From CANGYM01 sp044372405 (GTDB lineage: Bacteria > Pseudomonadota > Alphaproteobacteria > JAJTHO01 > CANGYM01): a DNA stretch of 12,483 bases. The stretch lies in the NCBI GenBank assembly GCA_044372405.1, contig JBILRW010000039.1, positions 1 to 12,483 on the forward strand, given 5' to 3'. This document shows positions 6,386 through 12,483 of this stretch, one piece after another. Both the position numbers and the translations under genes were made by a program. Positions within the stretch are counted from its first letter, which is position 1; the number at the start of each line of letters is the position of its first letter. The notes under the pieces are model-generated. The model did no database searches, was not told where the DNA came from, and was given only the letters and a program-made list of their open reading frames with translations.

Positions 6386-7294
6386 ATGATACGCCGTTAT
6401 ATTTCAGGACTTACGCATAACCATCGTCATTGCGAGCGCAGCGAAGCAATCCAGGAATGCCAGCAGCAGAGCGACTGGATTGCCACGCCTCCTGCGGAGG
6501 CTCGCAATGACGTTGTGGGCAAGTCCCGTATTTTTTTAATTGTGGGTTTGCTGGCCTTATCCGCCTGTGCAGGGCAAACCTTTGAAAAATCAGAACCCTA
6601 TACCCAAAAACCCCACCACGTGGAATCGCAAGAGGACCGCATCGTCCTGGCCTTGCCTGAAAATCCCAACGCCCCTCTTTCCAAAGAGTACCAGGACTAT
6701 ATCGGTCGCTTTGTTGCCTACTATCGGGATATGCCCCATGCGATTTTTTATGTTTCTCATATCCAATCCGCGGTAGATCAGGAACTGGCAGATGGCGACA
6801 TTCCCGCCTTTCGTCCCGGGGTTGAACACCAGATTCGTCAAGTAACAGCAGCCTTGGATGCCTTAAAAATTCACCATCACCGCATTGTGGAACAGGCACA
6901 CGATCAAGAAGCCACGAACACAGAAGAAAACAAACCCACCGATGTGAAAGTTGATGATAAACTAGACACAAACAAAAAAGTTGCGGTGGCTGTCATTGTC
7001 AGACAATATACCGTCACAGCGGGGGGATGTGTTGATTTATCCAAATGGCGTTTTGATCGTGTCCAAACCACCAGTATGAGTGCTGTGGGTATTGGCTGTT
7101 CCACCCGTCAAAATTATCTGGCCCAAATGAAAAACCCCCAAAATGTTGTTCAGGGACAAACCATGGATCCTGAATACGAAACCATGCCTTTTGTCAAACT
7201 GAAACAAAAAGTTTTAGACGGATCCTTTAAGCCGAAGGAGGCAGGGAGCTCAGATAGTGGCGGTTCTGGAGTTTCGGGAAGCGGCGGCCAGTAA
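6386..7294 (+). CDS. cpaD: Tad pilus assembly lipoprotein CpaD with N-terminal repeat insertion
   Basis: CpaD is an outer-membrane-associated lipoprotein that helps the CpaC secretin. The family hallmark is the C-terminal GIGCSTRQNYLAQMKNPQNVV motif (split: GIGCSTRQNYLAQM, KNPQNVV), here near residues 236-256; IVLALPENPNAPLS (about 88) is the usual CpaD core entry. A lipobox LSAC is at residues 58-61, after the hydrophobic stretch SRIFLIVGLLA. Residues 14-42 (HCERSEAIQ ... ATPPAEARND) are encoded by a palindromic repeat, so the n-region before the lipoprotein signal is about 47 residues, unusually long. ATG 6386 is preferred over TTG 6380 because AAAGG lies seven bases before it. A GTG at 6515 would give a normal 17-residue lipoprotein signal. 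The C-terminus is a Gly/Ser tail. A central acidic stretch (about 172-195) is extra compared with the core. Confidence 0.87.
   Translation: MIRRYISGLTHNHRHCERSEAIQECQQQSDWIATPPAEARNDVVGKSRIFLIVGLLALSACAGQTFEKSEPYTQKPHHVESQEDRIVLALPENPNAPLSKEYQDYIGRFVAYYRDMPHAIFYVSHIQSAVDQELADGDIPAFRPGVEHQIRQVTAALDALKIHHHRIVEQAHDQEATNTEENKPTDVKVDDKLDTNKKVAVAVIVRQYTVTAGGCVDLSKWRFDRVQTTSMSAVGIGCSTRQNYLAQMKNPQNVVQGQTMDPEYETMPFVKLKQKVLDGSFKPKEAGSSDSGGSGVSGSGGQ
6425..6512. repeat. Palindromic repeat element inserted in frame in cpaD
   Basis: Outer arms CGTCATTGCGAGC (6425-6437) and its exact reverse complement (6500-6512) enclose inner arms GCAATCCAG (6446-6454) and CTGGATTGC (6475-6483). Inside the right half is a further hairpin, GCCTCC-TGC-GGAGGC (6487-6501). 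The nested symmetry and the HCERSEAIQ...EARND translation are characteristic of a dispersed palindromic element often found in Rickettsia-like and other bacterial genomes. It is read through as residues 14-42 of CpaD with no stop codon. Only this copy is in the window. Confidence 0.88.
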
Positions 7295-7324
7295 AAACTA
7301 AAAAAAATCGGAATATAGCAGACA

Positions 7325-8527
7325 ATGAGTTGCCTAGCCTTCATCGAAAACCCGGACATCATTGCGGCGGTGAACCAGGCCATCGATACCTTTTGGAATG
7401 ATGGGCATCTCATCACGGGGGATCCCGTCAAACAAATGGCCAGCCATTGGGATGCGGCGTCTCAGGCACGCATCTTGATTGTGGATCTTAGTTATACACC
7501 AGATCCTGTGGCGTTTATTACCTCTGTCAGCACCAAAATCCGCTATGATCAAATTGTGATTTATACGGGAACACAAAACGATATTCCCCTGTTTCGGAAA
7601 ATTACCGAAACCCCCCTGGCCGATTATTTAATTACCCCCATAACGGGGCAAGATATCCTGAATGCTGCCGCCCAGCTCAGTGACCGAAAAATGGATTTAG
7701 AACGGGAAGCAAGAAAAACCTATCGCGGAAAAACCATCGCTTTCGTCGGATCCCATGGGGGTGTCGGAACCTCCATGCTGTCAGCAGCTTTTGCCTGGTC
7801 TTTGGCAGAAGAACTCAAAAAAAAAGTTCTCCTTCTCGATTTGGACATGAACCTGGGCATTCATTCCTTCCTGTTTGACGTGAAGCCCCGTTTTGGCCTG
7901 CAAAATGCCATGGATGCCCCGTCTCGCATGGATCAGGGATTGGTGGAAGACTTATGCATTAAAAAAACAGCCCATTTGAATCTGATTTGCAGCGAAGCCA
8001 ACTTATCTTCCTTCACGTTACTCAAAGAAGACGGCCTGATCAGCCTTCTGAACGCCGTTGAAAAACATTATGACTATATCGTCTATGATATGCCCCGCTC
8101 TCTGGTTGTCAAGATGTCCTCGTTTATTGAGCGGTTGTCGTATCTTTTGATTGCCACCGATTCCACTGTTATCGGACTGCGGGATACGATCCTTTTGTCT
8201 AATCAAGCCATTTTTTATAAAAACCTTGATTCTGTGGGGGTTGTCTTAAATCGGGTCAAGGCCAATAACCCCGATTTGATTGCCACGCGCGATTTTGATG
8301 CCCGGGTAAAGGTCAAAGTTGTGGGGACCATACCCGAATCCACAGATTTACTGTTAAAATCCATCAATGAATCCAAACCTGTCGCTGTTTTGGATGCCGA
8401 TAGTGATTACGTCCATGCCATGCATGCGCTCATTGAAAAAGTTACAGGAGAAGAGGGCTTCCCCCCCCCCAAATCATCCAATTTCATGAAAAAAATTTCA
8501 TCGGTTCTTAACAAGGTACAAAAATAG
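7325..8527 (+). CDS. cpaE: Tad pilus localisation ATPase CpaE (TadZ)
   Basis: CpaE/TadZ is a ParA/MinD-type ATPase that positions the Tad machine, often at a pole. The 400-residue protein has an N-terminal receiver-like domain (about 1-120) and a MinD-like domain (about 135-380). The phosphate loop reads FVGSHGGVGTS (140-150): both lysines of the ParA-type KGGxGKT are missing, as in other CpaE proteins where the motif is degenerate. LLLDLDMNLG (about 169-178) and IVYDMPRS (Walker B region, about 255) follow. A ten-C run falls at codons 379-382, leaving a short C-terminal tail ending in KKISSVLNKVQK. A run of nine A (7817-7825) is also present. ATG 7325 has no strong Shine-Dalgarno sequence. 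cpaF begins 12 bases downstream. Confidence 0.92.
   Translation: MSCLAFIENPDIIAAVNQAIDTFWNDGHLITGDPVKQMASHWDAASQARILIVDLSYTPDPVAFITSVSTKIRYDQIVIYTGTQNDIPLFRKITETPLADYLITPITGQDILNAAAQLSDRKMDLEREARKTYRGKTIAFVGSHGGVGTSMLSAAFAWSLAEELKKKVLLLDLDMNLGIHSFLFDVKPRFGLQNAMDAPSRMDQGLVEDLCIKKTAHLNLICSEANLSSFTLLKEDGLISLLNAVEKHYDYIVYDMPRSLVVKMSSFIERLSYLLIATDSTVIGLRDTILLSNQAIFYKNLDSVGVVLNRVKANNPDLIATRDFDARVKVKVVGTIPESTDLLLKSINESKPVAVLDADSDYVHAMHALIEKVTGEEGFPPPKSSNFMKKISSVLNKVQK
8461..8470 (+). repeat. Run of ten C near the 3' end of cpaE
   Basis: Ten consecutive C encode Phe-Pro-Pro-Pro at codons 379-382. With eleven C the frame ends at a TAA about 14 codons later; with nine C it ends at a TGA about six codons later. 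Only the last 18 or so residues would change, so slippage here would alter the tail rather than abolish the ATPase domain. Confidence 0.9.
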
Positions 8528-8539
8528 GATCTTTATTTT

Positions 8540-10096
8540 ATGACAACGGGCCAAACACATCTGGATGCCATTTACGATAATGTCGTGAAAATTGTGGAAC
8601 GGCGGATTTCTAAAGAAGAAGTCAAAAACGCTGATGCTGCCTCAACAGAACTCAAGGTGCGAAAAATCATCAGTGAATGGCTTTCCCTCATGGGAAAAAG
8701 TTTATCCTATGAAGAACAAATGACCGTCGTTGAAAGACTGATGAGCGATTGTCTGCATATGAAACCCAGAGAAAAAAAACACGCTATCTCTCATGCAGAA
8801 ACAGAAAAAGCCGAAACACTGGTGGATAAATCAGCGTGGGAGGCCTACGTCGCCCTATACCCGGGCATCATGAATCGCATCGATTCCGTGGCCGCCGCCA
8901 AGATGAAACGGTCCGAGCTGGAAAGGGATATTCACGATATCACCTCAGAGATGGCCTATAATAAAAAAATTGCCCTCACCCAAAAAGAAAAAAAACAGGT
9001 CATTGACCTGATTTTGGATGACATGCTGGGCCTTGGCCCGCTGGAGCTGGTTCTCAAAGATCCCAGCGTGACTGAGATTTTGATCAACAATGTCAAAAAT
9101 TGCTTTTACGAACGCGCAGGAAAATTGCGTCCTGTGATCTTTCCCTTTCGCGATGAAAGCCACCTGCGCAACATCGCCACCCGTATTGCCAGCAACATCA
9201 ACCGACGCATTGATGAAAAATCACCCATGGTGGATGCCCGTTTGGCCGATGGCAGCCGGGTGAACATCATCATTCACCCCCTGTCCCTGGACGGAACGGC
9301 CATTTCCATTCGAAAGTTTTCGGTCAAAGGGATTACCCTGGCCGATATGGTCACCAGCGGCAGTATCTCCGCCCCCATGGAACGGGTTTTGGACATTGCG
9401 GCAAAATCCCGTGTTAACATCATGATCTCAGGGGGAACAGGATCAGGAAAAACAACCCTGCTCAATGCCCTTTCCCAGCGTATCCAAGATGACGAACGCC
9501 TGATCACCATCGAGGATTCCGCCGAATTAAAACTTCAACAGCCCCACGTGGTGCGCCTGGAAACCAGGCCCGCCAACCTGGAGGGGGAAGGGGAAATCAG
9601 CATCCGTGATCTGGTCCGAAACGCCCTGCGGATGCGTCCCGACCGCATCATTGTGGGGGAATGTCGGGGGGGCGAAATCGTCGATATGATCCAGGCCATG
9701 AACACCGGTCACGATGGTTCCATGTCCACAGTGCACTCGAATTCACCGCGCAATTGCTTGATCCGTATGGAAAACATGCTGAACATGTCCGGATTTGATA
9801 TGCCCGAAAAAACCACCCGCATGATGGTGGGCTCTGCCGTTAACCTGATTGTTCAGGTCAGCCGGATGCGGGACGGGCATCGGCGGATCACGCATATCAC
9901 GGAAATCACAGGGGTTGAAGATAACAACATCGTCACCCAAGATCTGTTTGTCTACCGTTATCAGGGAACGGACGATAATGGAAAACTCATCGGTGACTTT
10001 GTATCAACCAAAATAACCCCCGCCTTTGTGGAACGCGCCAACTACTTTGATTTGGGCGGCGAGCTACGCCTGGCCATGCAGGGGGAAATTTTATGA
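8540..10096 (+). CDS. cpaF: Tad pilus assembly ATPase CpaF (TadA)
   Basis: CpaF/TadA is the hexameric secretion-type ATPase that powers Tad pilus extension from the inner-membrane cytoplasmic face. The 518-residue protein has a variable charged N-terminal region (about 1-130), an N-terminal domain (DDMLGLGPLELVLKDPSVTEILIN; split: LGLGPLELVL, DPSVTEILIN) and a GspE/VirB11-type ATPase core. The Walker A motif is SGGTGSGKTT (K304) and the Walker B region is PDRIIVGECRG (E374). MNTGHDGSMSTVHSNSPRNCL follows (split: MNTGHDGSMSTVHSNS), the His box typical of TadA. The usual length is about 450-500, so the N-terminus is slightly long. The stop TGA overlaps the tadB start by four bases (ATGA), implying coupled translation. 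An A8 tract is at 8772-8779. Confidence 0.96.
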   Translation: MTTGQTHLDAIYDNVVKIVERRISKEEVKNADAASTELKVRKIISEWLSLMGKSLSYEEQMTVVERLMSDCLHMKPREKKHAISHAETEKAETLVDKSAWEAYVALYPGIMNRIDSVAAAKMKRSELERDIHDITSEMAYNKKIALTQKEKKQVIDLILDDMLGLGPLELVLKDPSVTEILINNVKNCFYERAGKLRPVIFPFRDESHLRNIATRIASNINRRIDEKSPMVDARLADGSRVNIIIHPLSLDGTAISIRKFSVKGITLADMVTSGSISAPMERVLDIAAKSRVNIMISGGTGSGKTTLLNALSQRIQDDERLITIEDSAELKLQQPHVVRLETRPANLEGEGEISIRDLVRNALRMRPDRIIVGECRGGEIVDMIQAMNTGHDGSMSTVHSNSPRNCLIRMENMLNMSGFDMPEKTTRMMVGSAVNLIVQVSRMRDGHRRITHITEITGVEDNNIVTQDLFVYRYQGTDDNGKLIGDFVSTKITPAFVERANYFDLGGELRLAMQGEIL

Positions 10097-11058
10097 AAAC
10101 CCTTTTGTTGTTTATTGGTTTTTTTGCGGTTTTTCTCCTGATTCTGTATGGATTGGGGGTGATTCGCACGCTGCCCAAATCCCTTAAGGTTATGGAGGCT
10201 AGAGATCGGAATGCTGCAGCAGCATCAGGAAAGTCAGCCAGTCTTAAAACTGTTGTTTCCAGTTCAAAAATCCGACAAGTCAGGATGGAAGAAGACAACC
10301 CCACGCTGATAGAGCGGATTGAGGATGCTCTGTTTACATCAGGCATTAAAACGGGGGTTGAGCTTTTTTTCATGATTAACATTCCCCTGATGGCGCTGTT
10401 GGGATTTGTCCTTTTCCAAGGTCTTGGGTGGTCCCCCGTTGTGGCCTTTCCCGGGGCGATCCTTTTTTGGCTAATCGGGATTAAAGTTTATCTTGCCCGC
10501 AAAAAAAACAAACGGCGTGATTTGTTTCAAAAAGACTTTATTGATGTCATTGCCACCATTTCCAGATCCATTAGTGTGGGGTCCTCTTTACAAGAATCCT
10601 TTCGTGTGGTTTCCGAGGAATTTTCAGGCCCCGTCCAGGATGAATTTAACCGCATGCGCCAGGATATTCTGTTCGGCCTTTCGCCTCAGCAAGCCCTGAA
10701 TCGTGCCGCCGATCGTATTCAATTATCCGATTTCGACTTTTTTACCCTTAGCGTAATAACCCAAATTGAATCAGGGGGAAATCTGGGGAAAAGCATGGAG
10801 TCCCTGCGTGACATGATCCTCAACCGGTATCTTTTGCTCAGAGATCTGAAAGTCAAAACCTCTAGCGCGCGGTTTCAGATGCGCTTTTTCATTGGGCTTC
10901 CTATAGTAATGGCCATTCTGATGTACTTTTTTTCCCCCGAAAATATCATGTACTTTTTGAATGGAGAGGGAACACAACAAGGGCGGATGTTAGTGGGATG
11001 GATGTTCCTCGGGATTATTATTTCAAAATATATGACAAAAAAAGCATTGGATGGCTAA
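10093..11058 (+). CDS. tadB: Tad pilus inner-membrane platform protein TadB
   Basis: TadB forms, with TadC, the inner-membrane platform that couples the CpaF motor to pilin polymerisation. The 321-residue protein has a first membrane segment (about 3-24), two more (about 92-108 and 115-133), a T2SSF cytoplasmic domain (about 150-265; FIDVIATISRSISVGSSLQESF, split: FIDVIATISRSISVGSS, then QIESGGNLGKSMESLRDMI), and two C-terminal membrane segments (about 267-281 and 297-313). This is the usual TadB layout. The start overlaps the cpaF stop by four bases, with GGGGGAAA just upstream as a ribosome binding site, and the stop overlaps the tadC start. No fusions or breaks are seen. Confidence 0.94.
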   Translation: MKTLLLFIGFFAVFLLILYGLGVIRTLPKSLKVMEARDRNAAAASGKSASLKTVVSSSKIRQVRMEEDNPTLIERIEDALFTSGIKTGVELFFMINIPLMALLGFVLFQGLGWSPVVAFPGAILFWLIGIKVYLARKKNKRRDLFQKDFIDVIATISRSISVGSSLQESFRVVSEEFSGPVQDEFNRMRQDILFGLSPQQALNRAADRIQLSDFDFFTLSVITQIESGGNLGKSMESLRDMILNRYLLLRDLKVKTSSARFQMRFFIGLPIVMAILMYFFSPENIMYFLNGEGTQQGRMLVGWMFLGIIISKYMTKKALDG

Positions 11059-11965
11059 TATGCAGTGGATTATCATTTGGGCCCTCAGCTTTGCCATTAT
11101 TTTGCTTTTTTTACGGGGGGCCATCCCTGACCGTTCGGAAAAGGCTGTTGATCGTCTTCTGAAACGAGAAATCCAAAAAATTCACGGAAATACAGCCATA
11201 AAATCAAAAAATTTTTTTAAAATACTTGGCTTTTTTCTGGAAAGATATTTCGGCGCAAAAGCCAACAAAGACAGCACCAATGAAACCCAAAAATTATTGT
11301 CAGAAGCGGGATTCAGAGAAGCCTACGCCCACCACCTTTATAATGTTGCCCAGTTGCTGGGGGCAATTATTGGATTTGCTCTTTCTTTTGTGTTTTTATC
11401 TTTAAACCCCATGGAGGGCAGCATGGCCCTACTCCCCCACATAGTGGGGGCGGCTTTGGGAATTTATATCCCGATTCTGTATGTAAAAAATCGCCGAAAT
11501 CGCCGTATCGGAGAAATCCGCAACGTCCTGCCAGATGCCCTGGAAATGCTGGCTCTGTGTAACGAAGCCAGCATGACCATTGATGTGGCCCTGCGCAAAA
11601 TTGGCAAAGAACTGGAAAAAAAATACCCCGTTGTTTCTGAAGAATTTTCCATCGTGGGCATTGAACTTTCCCTTCTGGAAAGCCGCGCCAAGGCCTTTGA
11701 CGGCTTTTATAAACGAATCCCAATCGATGAGGTAAGATCCTTTGTCTCCTCCATTAACCAGGCAGAACGCACCGGAACCCCCATCGCCAAATCCCTGCGC
11801 CTGATGGCCAATGAGATGCGCAAAGACCGCATCGCCAAAATCCAGGCCAAGCTGGAAGCCCTCTCTTCAAAACTGGTCCTGCCCCTGGCCCTGTTTTTCC
11901 TGATACCCATGATCCTTTTTATGGTGCTACCCATCCTTACAAAGTTGGATCTTTCGAGTTTTTAG
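11051..11965 (+). CDS. tadC: Tad pilus inner-membrane platform protein TadC
   Basis: TadC is the second platform protein. The 304-residue protein has a short N-terminal membrane segment (about 4-20), a pair near 95-140, a T2SSF domain from about residue 164 (ALEMLALCNEASMTIDVALRK; split: EMLALCNEASMTIDVAL) through QAERTGTPIAKSLRLMANEMR (split: QAERTGTPIAKSLR), and a C-terminal membrane segment (about 278-298). ATG 11051 overlaps the last eight bases of tadB; ATG 11060 is an alternative three codons later. It is the last gene of the operon: the next gene is convergent. In many tad loci tadD and the tadE/F/G pseudopilins follow, but none do here. Confidence 0.94.
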   Translation: MANMQWIIIWALSFAIILLFLRGAIPDRSEKAVDRLLKREIQKIHGNTAIKSKNFFKILGFFLERYFGAKANKDSTNETQKLLSEAGFREAYAHHLYNVAQLLGAIIGFALSFVFLSLNPMEGSMALLPHIVGAALGIYIPILYVKNRRNRRIGEIRNVLPDALEMLALCNEASMTIDVALRKIGKELEKKYPVVSEEFSIVGIELSLLESRAKAFDGFYKRIPIDEVRSFVSSINQAERTGTPIAKSLRLMANEMRKDRIAKIQAKLEALSSKLVLPLALFFLIPMILFMVLPILTKLDLSSF

Positions 11966-12035
11966 GGGGTGTCAACACCACGGTGTGCGGAGTTTACAGG
12001 CCGGTATTAGGGCGCGCTGGAAAATAGGATGGATG
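11966..12035. other. Convergent intergenic region with interlocking inverted repeats
   Basis: Just after the tadC stop, GGTGT (11968-11972), ACACC (11975-11979) and GGTGT (11982-11986) alternate, so the middle arm can pair with either outer arm. Loops would be only two bases, so RNA stems are weak. There is no T run, so this is not a standard intrinsic terminator. No other signal is visible. Confidence 0.4.
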
Positions 12036-12320
12036 TTATTTTATTCGCCAACATCCTCGATTAAGACCACAGGAGCGAACAATCTGAGAAAAGTCTTTAT
12101 CATGAATGCCTGCTATGGAATCTGTAAGGGCACAGCCTGATGATAAATAAGGTCCATTTTCTGGCTCGGCATTGTAGAGGTGATCCACATAGAGATCATA
12201 TCGTAAATTTTCTAAATCTTGGAAAAAAGCCCGAAAAGACTGGGAACATTGACGGAGATCATACAAAACAAAATTTGTATAATTTTCCTTAACCAATTTT
12301 TTTTTATGCTTATTTTTCAT
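12036..12320 (-). CDS. Unidentified small protein with four cysteines
   Basis: I do not recognise this 94-residue protein. It has a very basic N-terminus (KNKHKKK), a central Tyr/Leu/Asp-rich region (LENLRYDLYVDHLYNAEPENG, split: LENLRYDLYVDHLYN) and four cysteines, the last two in SCGLNRGCW near the C-terminus. No signal peptide or membrane segment is seen. A strong GGAGG (12330-12334) lies nine bases before the ATG, which is good evidence for translation. It starts 17 bases after the stop of the IS66-like transposase on the same strand, so transcription from the element may reach it. It could be a cargo or passenger gene, or a host gene into which the element landed. Confidence 0.5.
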   Translation of the reverse strand: MKNKHKKKLVKENYTNFVLYDLRQCSQSFRAFFQDLENLRYDLYVDHLYNAEPENGPYLSSGCALTDSIAGIHDKDFSQIVRSCGLNRGCWRIK

Positions 12321-12337
12321 AACTCCCTACCTCCCCT

Positions 12338-12483
12338 TTAAACGGGGATGGGGGGTGGGTGACCTGCGAAGGCATTTTTGATGGTTTGGAGGAGGTTGAG
12401 GTTTTGTTTGGCAGCGGTGGAGAGGAGGGATCGGAGGGTGGCGAAGGTTTGTGCGCCGTTTAGGGTGCGGAAGCCGCCGGAGA
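12338..12483 (-). CDS. IS66-like transposase, C-terminal fragment (cut by window edge)
   Basis: Only the last 48 codons are in the window. They read SGGFRTLNGAQTFATLRSLL and then a STAAKQNLNLLQTIKNAFAG stretch, ending at TAA 12338-12340. The SGGFR-x(3)-GA-x(2)-F-x(3)-RS-x-LST pattern is typical of the C-terminus of IS66-family DDE transposases (TnpC). The plus strand here is unusually G-rich. No terminal inverted repeat of the element is recognised to the left, so its boundary is unknown. The assignment is from motif memory and other transposase families cannot be fully excluded. Confidence 0.7.
   Translation of the reverse strand, partial: SGGFRTLNGAQTFATLRSLLSTAAKQNLNLLQTIKNAFAGHPPPIPV

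Noticed and set aside
6411..6971. Minus-strand open frame of 186 codons opposite cpaD
   Set aside because: It is antisense to a well-recognised CpaD; its only familiar stretch is the reverse translation of the palindromic repeat.
7817..7825. A9 tract in cpaE, A8 in cpaF and T8 tracts in ftsQ as phase-variation sites
   Set aside because: A/T runs of this length are common in Lys-rich coding sequence here and are less diagnostic than the G10 and C10 runs.

Overview
This window looks like the chromosome of an alphaproteobacterium of moderate GC. It is organised as two divergent gene blocks, followed by a mobile-element boundary at the right end. The alphaproteobacterial assignment rests on four things: the Caulobacter-type (Cpa) organisation of the Tad pilus genes, including a recognisable CpaD lipoprotein; the ftsQ-ftsA pair; a DUF2163/BR0599-type phage or gene-transfer-agent hub protein; and a palindromic repeat resembling the protein-embedded repeats of obligate intracellular alphaproteobacteria. 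A Rickettsiales- or Holosporales-like host is plausible but unproven.

Left block, minus strand (about 1-3127), read in transcription order. It starts with a stand-alone phage tail hub-like protein with four cysteines. Next is a coiled-coil protein built from 11-residue repeats with a C-terminal membrane anchor, then a small two-helix membrane protein of unknown function, then ftsQ and the N-terminal third of ftsA (cut by the window edge). ftsQ and ftsA are five bases apart and are the divisome part of the dcw cluster. The usual murC/murB/ddl genes are not upstream of ftsQ here.

Right block, plus strand (about 3187-11965). This is one uninterrupted Tad (tight adherence, Flp-type) pilus operon: cpaA (prepilin peptidase), cpaB, cpaC (outer-membrane secretin), cpaD (lipoprotein), cpaE/tadZ (polar localisation ATPase), cpaF/tadA (assembly ATPase), tadB and tadC (inner-membrane platform). 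The last three genes overlap. The Flp pilin, TadD and the minor pseudopilins TadE/F/G are not in the window and must be elsewhere or missing.

The most notable features lie inside the pilus genes. A roughly 88-bp palindromic repeat sits in frame at the very start of cpaD, upstream of the lipoprotein signal. A run of ten G lies in cpaC and a run of ten C near the end of cpaE; a one-base change in the cpaC run would truncate the secretin, so phase-variable piliation is possible.

Right end (11966-12483): a convergent intergenic stretch with interlocking short inverted repeats, a 94-residue protein I cannot identify, and the C-terminal 48 residues of an IS66-like transposase running off the edge, both on the minus strand.
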